Assembly: GCA_963665075.1 (NCBI GenBank)
Contig: OY762063.1
Location: 744,001 to 808,000, forward strand
From: JAPULR01 sp963665075
Lineage (GTDB): Bacteria > Chloroflexota > Dehalococcoidia > Lucifugimonadales > GCA-2712585
Direction of reading: 5' to 3'
DNA: 64,000 bases
Below, piece after piece: positions 7,848-15,926 of this stretch. Each line of letters begins with the position of its first letter. Within the stretch, counting starts at the first letter, position 1. The notes under the pieces were generated by a model. It saw only the letters and a list, made by a program, of their open reading frames with translations, had not been told where the DNA came from and did not search any database. A program made the translations under genes and the position numbers.

Positions 7848-9026
7848 ATGGAAGAAGCGGTCATAGTCAGTGCGGTCAGGACGCCCATCGGAAGGTTTGG
7901 GGGTGGTCTGTCGGAAGTTTCGGCGGTGGATTTGGGTGCGGTTGTCGTCGAAGAGGCCGTTAAGCGGGCAGGCGTTGAGCCTGCACAGGTGGACGAGGTT
8001 ATTATGGGCAACGTGCTCATGGCGGGCCAGGGCATGAACCCGGCGCGTCAGTCCTTGGTGAAGGCGGGATTGCCCGTTCAGGTGCCGGCCATGACCATCA
8101 ACAAGGTGTGCGGCTCCGGTCTGAAGTCCGTGGCTCTGGCCGCCCAGTCCATCCGCTTGGGGGAGGCCGACGTGGTAGTGGCGGGCGGAATGGAGAGCAT
8201 GAGCCTTGCGCCGTACCTCATTCCAAGGGGCCGGTACGGGTATCGGATGGGGCACGGGGAATTTCTCGACGCGATGATAAACGACGGCCTGCATGATTGC
8301 ATGATCGACTGCCACATGGGGGTGACGGCGGAGGAGCTTTCGGACATCTATGGCATCAATCGGGAGGACGTGGACCTGTACTCGATGGAGAGCCAGGCGC
8401 GGGCGGGCCGGGCGGTGGAGTTGGGGTTTTTTGAGGACGAAATAGTGCCTGTGACGGTGCCCGGTCGGCGGGGAGACACGGTCGTGGATGCGGACGAACA
8501 CCCACGCCCGGAGGTCACGATGGAGCGCCTGGGTCAACTTCCGGCCCCGTTTCGGAAGGGGGGAATAATCACGGCGGGCAACGCCGCGGGAATAAACGAC
8601 GGCGCGGCGGCGGTGGTGGTGACGTCCAGTTCGTGGGCGCAGAAGAATGGCTTGGAGCCGATGGCGACCATTCGCAGCTGCGCGGCGGCGGCCCTGGAGC
8701 CGCGGATGATGGGGGTTGCGCCGGCGGGGGCGGTGAACAAGGCTCTCGACATGGCCGGGCTGGAACTGGATGACATGGACCTGGTGGAGATTAACGAGGC
8801 GTTTGCAGCGCAGGTCCTTTCCGTTGGGCGTGAGATTGACCTGGACTGGGAGCGGACGAACGTCAACGGGGGAGCCATTGCGTTGGGACATCCCATCGGG
8901 GCGAGCGGGGCGCGAATCTTGACGACTCTGCTGCACGAGATGGGGCGGCGGGACGCGCGTCATGGGCTGGCCACGTTGTGCATCGGCGGCGGCATGGGCA
9001 TTGCTATGGTGGTCGAAGGCAACTGA
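7848..9026 (+). CDS. Acetyl-CoA acetyltransferase (thiolase)
   Basis: 392 residues, a canonical biosynthetic/degradative thiolase condensing two acetyl-CoA or cleaving 3-ketoacyl-CoA. Catalytic residues sit at their standard positions: Cys88 in NKVCGSG, Asn316 in NEAFA, His348 in GHPIGASGARI and Cys378 in CIGGGMG. I chose the ATG at 7848 because AGGAGGGA lies just upstream and the protein then starts MEEAVIVSAVRTPIG as in the family; an earlier TTG at 7818 lacks support. TATACT at 7813-7818 may be the -10. The downstream BtpA-like gene starts 10 bases after the stop, so they are probably cotranscribed. Confidence 0.95.
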   Translation: MEEAVIVSAVRTPIGRFGGGLSEVSAVDLGAVVVEEAVKRAGVEPAQVDEVIMGNVLMAGQGMNPARQSLVKAGLPVQVPAMTINKVCGSGLKSVALAAQSIRLGEADVVVAGGMESMSLAPYLIPRGRYGYRMGHGEFLDAMINDGLHDCMIDCHMGVTAEELSDIYGINREDVDLYSMESQARAGRAVELGFFEDEIVPVTVPGRRGDTVVDADEHPRPEVTMERLGQLPAPFRKGGIITAGNAAGINDGAAAVVVTSSSWAQKNGLEPMATIRSCAAAALEPRMMGVAPAGAVNKALDMAGLELDDMDLVEINEAFAAQVLSVGREIDLDWERTNVNGGAIALGHPIGASGARILTTLLHEMGRRDARHGLATLCIGGGMGIAMVVEGN

Positions 9027-9036
9027 GTCATTAGTC

Positions 9037-9846
9037 GTGACGGTTGACGAGCTAAACGAACTTTTCAGGACAGCGAAGCCCATCATCGGGATGCTGCATC
9101 TCAGGCCGTTGCCGGGGTCGCCGAGAGCGGAACCCTTTGCTGTCGTCAGGGAGCGGATGCTGGCAGATCTGGAGGCGTTGATCAAGGGTGGCGTGGACGG
9201 GTTGATTCTGGAGAACTACGGGGATGCGCCGTATTTTCCCGGGCGTGTGCCGCCGCATACGGTCTCATATTTAACTCGTCTGTCCGCGGAAGTGCGTGGA
9301 TTGACTTCGTTGCCCTTGGGCGTCAACGTGCTGCGGAGCGACGGCATCGCCGCCCTTGCGGTGGCGGCGGCGGTCGGCGCGGAGTTCGTCCGCGTGAACG
9401 TGTACACCGGGGTTCGCGTGTCGGGCGAGGGATTGATTCAGGGCAACGCCCATGAGATTCAACGATACCGTCGGGAGTTGGGCGTGGACGTGAAGGTGTT
9501 CGCCGACGTGGACGTGAAGCATTCGACGGGATTAGGGTCGATGGCGTTGAAGGACGAGGTGACGGAGACGATTTTGCGGGGTCGAGCCGACGCGGTTATC
9601 GTTTCGGGGAAGGCTACGGGTTCGGCGACGAGGTTGGAAGACTTGCGGCGGGCGAAGGCGGCGGCGGGATCGACGCCGGTGCTGACGGGCAGCGGAATGA
9701 CTGTCAATACGGTGTCGGAAACGCTGCGTTGGTCGGATGGGGCGATTGTAGGCACGGGATTCAAGATTGGGGGCGTTACGGACAACCCCGTGGACGTGGA
9801 GGCGGTGCGGGCGTTGATGGCGGCGGCGCGGGATTCCGTCCGGTAG
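9037..9846 (+). CDS. BtpA/SgcQ family TIM-barrel protein
   Basis: 269 residues matching the BtpA family: KPIIGMLHLRPLPGSPR near the N-terminus, GVDGLILENYGDAP, GVNVLRSDG, FVRVNVYTG, ADVDVKHS, DAVIVSGKATG and PVLTGSGMTVNTV. BtpA proteins were linked to photosystem I assembly in cyanobacteria, but most bacterial members are of unknown function and related to sugar/phosphosugar enzymes. The start is taken as GTG at 9037, which follows the thiolase stop; no ATG lies nearby, and the longer frame would read through the thiolase end. The pairing with thiolase and a DapA-like aldolase is noted but does not give a pathway. Confidence 0.85.
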   Translation: MTVDELNELFRTAKPIIGMLHLRPLPGSPRAEPFAVVRERMLADLEALIKGGVDGLILENYGDAPYFPGRVPPHTVSYLTRLSAEVRGLTSLPLGVNVLRSDGIAALAVAAAVGAEFVRVNVYTGVRVSGEGLIQGNAHEIQRYRRELGVDVKVFADVDVKHSTGLGSMALKDEVTETILRGRADAVIVSGKATGSATRLEDLRRAKAAAGSTPVLTGSGMTVNTVSETLRWSDGAIVGTGFKIGGVTDNPVDVEAVRALMAAARDSVR

Positions 9847-9868
9847 GTTGCGGCGTCGTTGTGAGTTT

Positions 9869-9914
9869 CTCGTCGGACGGATATAATTTCGATAGTTCAG
9901 GCGCATAAGGAGGC
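9869..9914 (+). promoter_or_regulatory. Promoter and ribosome-binding site of the DapA-like gene
   Basis: TTGTGA (9869-9874), 17-base spacer, TATAAT (9892-9897), then AAGGAGG (9908-9914) before the ATG at 9920. Confidence 0.65.
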
Positions 9915-9919
9915 GGATA

Positions 9920-10804
9920 ATGGAGCCACTCAGAGGCATAATCACATCGATGCTGACCCCGTTTACGGACAGCTACAATCTGGACGAGGAGACGCTCGCG
10001 CAGGAGTTGGAGTACCAGATTTCCGCGGGTGTGCACGGCATCTGCATCCTGGGAGGGACGGGAGAGTCGCTGAGTTTGACGGACGATGAACGGCTGCGAA
10101 TGGTCAGAGTGACTACGCAGGTCGTACGGGGACGGGTGCCGGTGGTAGTAGGTTGCTTCATACCCGGTGTGGATGAGATGGCCGCCTTCGCCGACGCGAT
10201 TCAAGAGTTGGGAGCTTCGGCGCTGATGCTGACGCCGCCACCTTTCTATAAGCTGTCGCCGCCCCAGTTTGGGCAGATGCTGGAGAATCTGAGTGCGCGG
10301 TGCACGTTGCCGTTGGTCATCTACAACGCGCCCGGCAGGGTTGCGGTGAACATGGGCCCGGCGGCTATCGGCGAGTACACCCATCGATTCCCGAACGTGG
10401 TTGGGGTGAAGGACGCGACGGGCAGCATCCGCGAGGTAATCAACATGGGCCACGCGATGGCGCCGACGGCGGGGCTGCTGCAAGGGCTTGACGATGGACT
10501 GCTGCCGGCGTTGGCTTCCGGCGCTTCGGGGGGGATTCTCGCCTTCGCGACGCCCATGCCGGAGATTTTCGTGGGCCTGTACGAAAGTTGGAATCGGGGG
10601 GATAACGAGCGGGCGTTGGAGCGGCAGATGTCCGTGATTCCGGTGATGAACGTGGTGGCGAAGGAGCCGATGCCGGTGTTGGTGAAGGAGGCCATGAAGG
10701 TGGTGGGACGCCCTATGGGTCCGACGCGACCGCCATTGTATCCGCCGTCGCCGGAGAATGCGCGGGAGCTGCGGGAGGAAGTGGAGAAGCTGCTGAGTGG
10801 GTAG
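9920..10804 (+). CDS. DapA/N-acetylneuraminate lyase family aldolase
   Basis: 294 residues of the class I aldolase superfamily containing dihydrodipicolinate synthase, N-acetylneuraminate lyase, KDG aldolase and related enzymes. The Schiff-base Lys164 (VVGVKDATG), Tyr135 (VIYNAPGR) and the GGTGE carboxylate-binding loop (45-49) are all visible. Members in degradative settings act on 2-keto acids. The family member cannot be decided from the motifs; no lysine-biosynthesis gene is next to it, so a catabolic aldolase is at least as likely as DapA. Confidence 0.9.
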   Translation: MEPLRGIITSMLTPFTDSYNLDEETLAQELEYQISAGVHGICILGGTGESLSLTDDERLRMVRVTTQVVRGRVPVVVGCFIPGVDEMAAFADAIQELGASALMLTPPPFYKLSPPQFGQMLENLSARCTLPLVIYNAPGRVAVNMGPAAIGEYTHRFPNVVGVKDATGSIREVINMGHAMAPTAGLLQGLDDGLLPALASGASGGILAFATPMPEIFVGLYESWNRGDNERALERQMSVIPVMNVVAKEPMPVLVKEAMKVVGRPMGPTRPPLYPPSPENARELREEVEKLLSG

Positions 10805-10869
10805 TCTTTGGGGTGAATGTGGGAGAACTTTGGTCTGGGGAGTATGGCAGTTTTCTCCTCAAAGAAATA

Positions 10870-10902
10870 TCCCGCCTTACAAGAAAACTCCTTCAGGCGG
10901 GA
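10870..10902. terminator. Hairpin downstream of the DapA-like gene
   Basis: Arms TCCCGCCT (10870-10877) and AGGCGGGA (10895-10902) with a 17-base loop. It lacks a clear T run, so termination is only possible. Confidence 0.3.
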
Positions 10903-10936
10903 CACTCCCAAGGACTAGCTCTCTGGGCGAGCTTGG

Positions 10937-10952
10937 TCACTCTGCCATAGTA
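10937..10952 (+). repeat. Near-exact copy of the tRNA-Gly anticodon arm, opposite strand
   Basis: TCACTCTGCCATAGTA on the + strand equals the anticodon stem-loop of the tRNA-Gly encoded on the minus strand 40 bases away; 15 bases are identical to 11023-11037 in inverted orientation. It may be a remnant attachment site or the result of a local inversion. Confidence 0.6.
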
Positions 10953-10991
10953 AGAGTATTGTATATCACGGGCATCAACTCTGTCAAGAAC

Positions 10992-11064
10992 GCCCCTGGG
11001 GAGACTCGAACTCCCGACCTTCACTATGGCAGAGTGACGCTCTACTCCACTGAGCTACAGGGGC
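10992..11064 (-). tRNA. tRNA-Gly (anticodon GCC)
   Basis: A 73-base cloverleaf on the minus strand. The acceptor arms are GCCCCTG and CAGGGGC, the D-loop contains AGTGGAGTA, the anticodon stem is TCACT/AGTGA around the loop CTGCCAT (anticodon GCC), and the T arm is GGGAG-TTCGAGT-CTCCC. All stems pair. The 3' CCA is not encoded. The anticodon arm is duplicated in inverted orientation downstream. Confidence 0.96.
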
Positions 11065-11146
11065 AAAGCGATTATATCCTAATACGTACATGGCTGCAAA
11101 GAAATGAATAATGATTCATGCTTAAAGGTAAAGCGTATCAATCCCT

Positions 11147-11186
11147 TTGATTAAGCCAAATGTGGCGTTTAATTTTGGTTAAGGAG
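11147..11186 (+). promoter_or_regulatory. Putative promoter and Shine-Dalgarno of arsM
   Basis: TTGATT (11147-11152) and TTAATT (11169-11174) with 16-base spacing, then AAGGAG (11181-11186) 7 bases before the ATG at 11194. No ArsR-type palindrome was recognised. Confidence 0.45.
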
Positions 11187-11193
11187 TGTTAGG

Positions 11194-11904
11194 ATGGTTT
11201 CCTCCCAGGAGCTGAAGGAGCGGGTTTCCGAGGTTTATGCCGAGAGGATTCAGGGGGCTTCGTCGTGCTGTGACGATGGGGTTGCGGTGGAGATTTATTC
11301 GCCGGATGCGCTTGAAGGGTTGCCGGATGGGGTGGCTTCTTTCGGCTGCGGAAATCCGGTGGCGTTGGCGAGTTTGAAGCCGGGGCAGGTGGTGGCGGAC
11401 CTGGGTAGCGGCGCGGGTCTCGACTGCTTCCTGGCGTCGAAGGCCGTTGGGCCAACCGGGCGCGTTATCGGGGTAGACTTCACCCCTGCGATGCTTGAGC
11501 AGGCGCGGGAGAATCAGGCGAAGCTCGGCATTGACAACGTGAGCTTCCGTCAGGGGGACATTGAAGCGCTGCCGTTGGAGGACGAGAGCGTGGACGTGGT
11601 GATTTCCAACTGCGTTATCAACCTGGCGCCGGACAAGGACGCGGTGTTTCAGGAGGCGTTTCGGGCGCTGCGTCGGGGCGGGCGGCTGATGGTGTCGGAC
11701 ATATTGTTGGAAAGGTCGGCGACGGCGGAGGAGATGGAGGATCTGGCGTTGTACGCGGGGTGCATTTCGGGGTCGTTGCCGGTTTCGGAGTATTTGGGGA
11801 AGATACGGGCGGCGGGGTTTGTGGAGGTGGGATATGCGGTAGAGGCGCCGGTGAAGGAGGGAGAGTTCTGGTTCAGCGCGGCAGTTTCGGCCCGGAAGGG
11901 ATAG
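11194..11904 (+). CDS. arsM: Arsenite S-adenosylmethyltransferase
   Basis: 236 residues. ArsM methylates trivalent arsenic with SAM, giving methylarsenicals. The SAM-binding motif VVADLGSGAGLDC (67-79) is followed by the acidic loop VIGVDFTPAM. The arsenic-binding cysteines are visible: the Cys25-Cys26 pair, Cys140 in ISNCVINLAPDK and Cys190 in YAGCISG. FGCGNP near residue 50 is also diagnostic. The protein is shorter than algal ArsM but standard for bacteria. No arsR, arsB/acr3 or arsC is adjacent, so it stands alone. The + strand is G-rich up to its end and becomes C-rich directly after it. Confidence 0.93.
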   Translation: MVSSQELKERVSEVYAERIQGASSCCDDGVAVEIYSPDALEGLPDGVASFGCGNPVALASLKPGQVVADLGSGAGLDCFLASKAVGPTGRVIGVDFTPAMLEQARENQAKLGIDNVSFRQGDIEALPLEDESVDVVISNCVINLAPDKDAVFQEAFRALRRGGRLMVSDILLERSATAEEMEDLALYAGCISGSLPVSEYLGKIRAAGFVEVGYAVEAPVKEGEFWFSAAVSARKG

Positions 11905-12285
11905 ATTTTCACCCCCATCCCAACCTTCCTCCCTCTCCCTTGAAGAGACCCTTGCATAACCGTCATTCCCGCGAAGGCGGGAATCTATCTTCTCTCCCTC
12001 CCCCCTGACGGAGACCTTTGCATAACCGTCATTCCGGCGAAAGCCGGAATCCAGAATGGCTTGATTTAGCTACGGATATAGCCGTCAATAGCCACAATCT
12101 GAATCCGTTTTGGTGGTTACGCAAAGGTCTCCTTCATGGGGGAAGGTCAGGCCTCTCCTGAGCCTGTCCTGAGCCTGTCGAAGGGCCTGTCGAAGGGTCG
12201 AGGCTGAATCCCCCAAAATTGGCGTAACCCGCCCCCAACGCGCTATAATCCCCCCAACCCAAACCCACACCGCAGGAGGCGCCCC
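11905..12285. repeat. Repeat cluster with a MITE-like element
   Basis: No gene is seen. The gap holds a MITE left end plus A hairpin (about 11944-11987), the complete element 12010-12132 (listed separately) and an expanded family B copy (12156-12203). TATAAT at 12244-12249 probably drives the downstream propeller gene, whose AGGAGG lies about 8 bases before its ATG. Confidence 0.75.
12010..12132. mobile_element. MITE-like element, 123 bp
   Basis: Bounded by GGAGACCTTTGCATAACC (12010-12027) and GGTTACGCAAAGGTCTCC (12115-12132), which are inverted repeats with one mismatch in 18. The inside has a family A hairpin and about 60 bases of lower GC. There is no coding capacity. It lies within a family C hairpin sequence. 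Confidence 0.65.
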
Positions 12286-13113
12286 ATGCCCAACAAAACC
12301 ATCTTCGGCACCACCGACCGCTGGGAAGTCAGCTACCCCTTCGGCAACCTCCCCGAAGGCTGGTCCTACGGCAACGTCAGCCACGTCGCCGCCGACTCCC
12401 AAAACCGCGTCTACGTCTACCAGCGCAAAGACCCCCCCATGCTCATCTTCGACACCCACGGCAACCTCCTCAACACCTGGGGCGACGGCCTCCTCATGGA
12501 CGCCCACGGCATCTTCATCGACAAAAACGACGACGTCTTCCTCATCGACCGCAACGCCCACGAAGTCTTCAAATTCTCCAACGACGGCAAAATACTCCTC
12601 CGCATCGGCAACCGCGAACGCGCCTCCCTCCAGGCCCCCTTCAACTCCCCCGCCGACGTCGCCGTCTCCAACAACGGCGACATCTACATAGCCGACGGCT
12701 ACGGCAACTCCATCGTCCACCGCTTCAACGCCGAGGGCAAACACCTCCACTCCTGGGGCGAACGCGGCAGCGGCCCCGGCCAGTTCACCACTCCCCACGG
12801 CATCTGGGCCGACAAAAACGACAGAATCTACGTCTGCGACCGCGAAAACAACCGCGTCCAGATATTCAGCCCCGAAGGCGACTACTACACCGAATGGGGC
12901 GACCTCTACCACCCGATGGACATTTTCATCGACTCCAAAGACCGCGCCTTCGTCACCGACCAGACCCCCAGATTCTCCGTCTTCGACCTCAACGGCAAGC
13001 TCATCGACCGCAGCATGTCCCCCGACGTCGGCCACGGCATGTGGGCCGACAACCTCGGCAACCTCTACATGTCCGGCAACGTCCGCAGCGTCGCCAAATT
13101 CACCAAACTCTAA
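12286..13113 (+). CDS. NHL-repeat beta-propeller protein
   Basis: 275 residues with repeated NHL-type blades: each unit contains a hydrophobic strand, a D-x-N/D-G turn and F(S/N)xDGK-like ends (VFKFSNDGKILLRIG, IYIADGYGNSIVHRFNAEGK, RIYVCDRENNRVQIFSPEGD, LYMSGNVRSVAKF). Similar proteins are annotated as 6-bladed propellers or peptidyl-alpha-hydroxyglycine lyase-like proteins. The sequence DKNDDVFLIDRNAHEV resembles that group. There is no signal peptide, so it appears cytoplasmic. AGGAGG precedes the ATG. A catalytic role is not established. Confidence 0.85.
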   Translation: MPNKTIFGTTDRWEVSYPFGNLPEGWSYGNVSHVAADSQNRVYVYQRKDPPMLIFDTHGNLLNTWGDGLLMDAHGIFIDKNDDVFLIDRNAHEVFKFSNDGKILLRIGNRERASLQAPFNSPADVAVSNNGDIYIADGYGNSIVHRFNAEGKHLHSWGERGSGPGQFTTPHGIWADKNDRIYVCDRENNRVQIFSPEGDYYTEWGDLYHPMDIFIDSKDRAFVTDQTPRFSVFDLNGKLIDRSMSPDVGHGMWADNLGNLYMSGNVRSVAKFTKL

Positions 13114-13320
13114 CCCCCTCTTATCCCTTAATGGAGACCTTTTGCACAACCTAGTCAAGAGGAACCAAAACCCTCTTCCCCCTTGACCCACTCTCGTCAT
13201 TCCCGCCACCTACTCTCGTCATTCCCGCCACCTACTTTCGTCATTCCCGCGAAAGCGGGAATCCACGGAGGGGCGGCGGGGTTGCATCCCCCCAACAAAT
13301 CCCACCGGAGCGTAACCAAA

Positions 13321-14721
13321 ATGACCACCCAAAACCTCACCACCCTCACCCTCGCCCAAGCCTCCAACCTCGTCAAAACCAAAAAAATCTCCCCCGTCGA
13401 ACTCACCCAGGCCTGCCTCGACCGCATCGACGCCATCGACGGCAAGCTCAACTCCTTCCTCACCCTCTGCCCAAACGAAGCCCTCGCCGCCGCCCGCTAC
13501 GCCGAGAAGGAAATCTCCAACGGCAGGCATATCGGCGACTTCCACGGCATCCCCTACGCCGTCAAGGACATCTACAACACCGCCGGCATCCGCACCACCC
13601 ACGGCTCCAAGGTCTTCAAGGACAACGTCCCCGAAGCCGACTGCACCGCCGTGACGAACCTCAACAACGCCGGCGGCGTCCTCGTCGGCAAGAACCACTG
13701 CCTCGAATTCGCCTGCGGCAACCACCACGAAATCCACGGCGAAGTCCACAACCCCTGGAACCTCGACCACTCCCCCGGCGGCTCCTCCAGCGGCTCCGGC
13801 GCCTCCGTCGCCGCAAGCCTCATCTTCGGCTCGATGGGTTCCTGCACCGGCGGCTCCATCCGCGGCCCCGCCTCCAATTGCAGCATCGTCGGACACAAGC
13901 CCACCTACGGCCTCGTCAGCCGCCACGGCGTCTTCCCCCTCAGCTGGTCCCTCGACCACGCCGGCCCCATGACCCGCACCGTCGAGGATTGCGCCATCAT
14001 GCTCCAGGCCGTCGCCGGCTACGACCCCAAAGACCCCTCCTCCGTCGCCAACCCCGGCGTAGACTACCGCGCCGCCCTCACAGGCAACATCCGCGGCCTC
14101 CGCATCGGCGTCCCCAAGGAACTCAACGAGGGCTGCGACGACGCCGTCGCTTCCCTCATCAAGGACGCTATCGCCGTACTACTCGACCTCGGCGCGGAAA
14201 TCAAAGAAGTCTCCCTCCCCATCGCCGGCGCCCACGCCACAATGGCCGGCAGCGTAATCACCTGGAGCGAGGAAGCCCAGATCCATGCCCCCTGGTTCGA
14301 CCAAATTCAGGACTACACCGAAGGCGCCCGCCAGAAAGTCCTCACCGGCGCCGTCGTCACCGGCTTGCAGTACCACAAGGCTCAGCAAATCCGACGCATG
14401 GTTATAGACGAAATGAACGATGTCCTCAAGCGGGTGGACCTCCTCGTCGGCCCCGTCGCCACCTCCGCCCCCGGCCGCCTCCCCACCGGCCCCGCTCCGG
14501 GAACGAAAGCCGCCGATTCAGTCGCCGCCGAGCGCAGCTTCTCCCGCCCCTTCAACATGACCGGCGCCCCCGCCGTCAGCGTCCCCTGCGGCTTCACCCC
14601 CGAGGGCCTCCCCATCGGCCTCCACATTGCGGGGCGTTTCCTCGACGACGCCACCGTCCTCCGCGCCGCCCACGCCTACGAGCAGGCAACCCCCTGGCAC
14701 ACAATGCACCCCGACCTCTAG
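13321..14721 (+). CDS. Amidase (amidase-signature family)
   Basis: 466 residues that hydrolyse an amide bond, or act like GatA. The Ser-cisSer-Lys triad is visible: Lys82 in YAVKDIY, the Ser pair in SPGGSSSGSG (151-160) and nucleophile Ser179 in CTGGSIRGPA. The residue before TGGS is Cys where Asp is common. An upstream in-frame ATG at 13183 would add 46 residues that are only translated repeat DNA (including FVIPAKAGI), so I use the ATG at 13321. No gatB or gatC is adjacent, which argues for a catabolic amidase. A 61-codon gene follows after 35 bases with its own ribosome-binding site. Confidence 0.92.
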   Translation: MTTQNLTTLTLAQASNLVKTKKISPVELTQACLDRIDAIDGKLNSFLTLCPNEALAAARYAEKEISNGRHIGDFHGIPYAVKDIYNTAGIRTTHGSKVFKDNVPEADCTAVTNLNNAGGVLVGKNHCLEFACGNHHEIHGEVHNPWNLDHSPGGSSSGSGASVAASLIFGSMGSCTGGSIRGPASNCSIVGHKPTYGLVSRHGVFPLSWSLDHAGPMTRTVEDCAIMLQAVAGYDPKDPSSVANPGVDYRAALTGNIRGLRIGVPKELNEGCDDAVASLIKDAIAVLLDLGAEIKEVSLPIAGAHATMAGSVITWSEEAQIHAPWFDQIQDYTEGARQKVLTGAVVTGLQYHKAQQIRRMVIDEMNDVLKRVDLLVGPVATSAPGRLPTGPAPGTKAADSVAAERSFSRPFNMTGAPAVSVPCGFTPEGLPIGLHIAGRFLDDATVLRAAHAYEQATPWHTMHPDL

Positions 14722-14756
14722 CCATCCAGACATCATTGACGAAAGGAGGACTCCCC

Positions 14757-14942
14757 ATGCCCATCACCCAGCGCGTCATCAGACTAAGACTTCAGAAAGC
14801 GGGCATCAACGCCCACGAAAAACAGGTCGAATCCACCACCGAAATCTACAACGTCATCGAAGAAAAATTCGCCGAACTCCCCCCGGCCCAACTCACCACC
14901 GTAGAACCCGCCTTCATCCAACCCACCCGCAAAGCCCCCTAA
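14757..14942 (+). CDS. Small hypothetical protein, 61 aa
   Basis: GAAAGGAGG lies 7 bases upstream of an ATG, 35 bases after the amidase stop. The product MPITQRVIRLRLQKAGINAHE...AELPPAQLTTVEPAF is basic at the N-terminus and looks helical. It has no membrane segment. The strong Shine-Dalgarno and tight linkage support a real gene cotranscribed with the amidase. I do not recognise the family. Confidence 0.6.
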   Translation: MPITQRVIRLRLQKAGINAHEKQVESTTEIYNVIEEKFAELPPAQLTTVEPAFIQPTRKAP

Positions 14943-15926
14943 CCCCTCTTCTCCCTTCCCCCTTCACGGGGGAAGGTTAGGATGGGGGTGATTCCTCTCT
15001 TCCCCTCCCCCTCTTGCTCCCGCGAAAGCGGGAGCCCATCCCACCTCACCCAACCGTCGCCGCCTCGTAGGGGCGATTGGCTAATCGCCCTCCCCCTCCG
15101 CTCACCCTGAGCCTGTCGAAGGGTCGAGCGCCCCACCGTCATTCCCGCCACCCCCACCGTCATTCCCGCGCAGGCGGGAATCCATCCCCTCTTCTCCCTT
15201 CCCCCTTCACGGGGGAAGGTTAGGATGCGGGTGATTCCCCCGCTCACCCTGAGCTTGTCGAAGGGCCTGTCGAAGGGCCGAGCACCCCCTCCTGTCATTC
15301 CCGCCTACCCCCACCGTCATTCCCGCGCAGGCGGGAAACCATCCCCTCTTCTCCCTTCCCCCTCCAAGGGGGAAGGCTAGGATGGGGGTCACACCCTTCC
15401 GCTCACCCTGAGCCTGCCCTGAGCTTGTCGAAGGGCCTGTCGAAGGGTCGAGCGCCCCTTCCGTCATTCCCGCCTACCCCCACCGTCATTCCCGCGCAGG
15501 CGGGAATCCATCCCCTCTTCTCCCTTCCCCCTCCAAGGGGGAAGGCTAGGATGGGGGTGACACCCTTCCGCTCACCCTGAGCCTGCCCTGAGCTTGTCGA
15601 AGGGCCTGTCGAAGGGCCGAGCGCTCCTTCCGTCATTCCCGCCCACCCCCACCGTCATTCCCGCGCAGGCGGGAAACCATCCCCTCTTCTCCCTTCCCCC
15701 TCCAAGGGGGAAGGTTAGGATGGGGGTGATTCCCTCCGCTCACCCTGAGCCTGCCCTGAGCTTGTCGAAGGGCCTGTCGAAGGGCCGAGCGCCCCCTCCC
15801 GTCATTCCCGCCCACCCCCACCGTCATTCCCGCGCAGGCGGGAATCCAGAGGGGCAAGGGGGATGGGGGTGCTCCCTTCTTCCCCCCTCTCCCTTGAGGG
15901 AGAGGGCCGGGGTGAGGGTGACCCTC
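14943..15926. repeat. 984-bp repeat region with a 169-bp composite tandem array
   Basis: No gene is seen. A composite unit made of a doubled family A left arm, an intact A hairpin, a family C hairpin and an expanded family B copy recurs head to tail; the marker GTCATTCCCGCC starts at 15138, 15294, 15463, 15632 and 15801, so the spacing is 156, then 169 three times. A family D palindrome lies at about 15066-15090 and a family C-like hairpin (CCCTCTCCC and partner) near 15885-15918. Confidence 0.85.

Noticed and set aside
13183..13320. Upstream ATG extension of the amidase
   Set aside because: The extra 46 residues are translated A repeats; the ATG at 13321 gives the normal family N-terminus.
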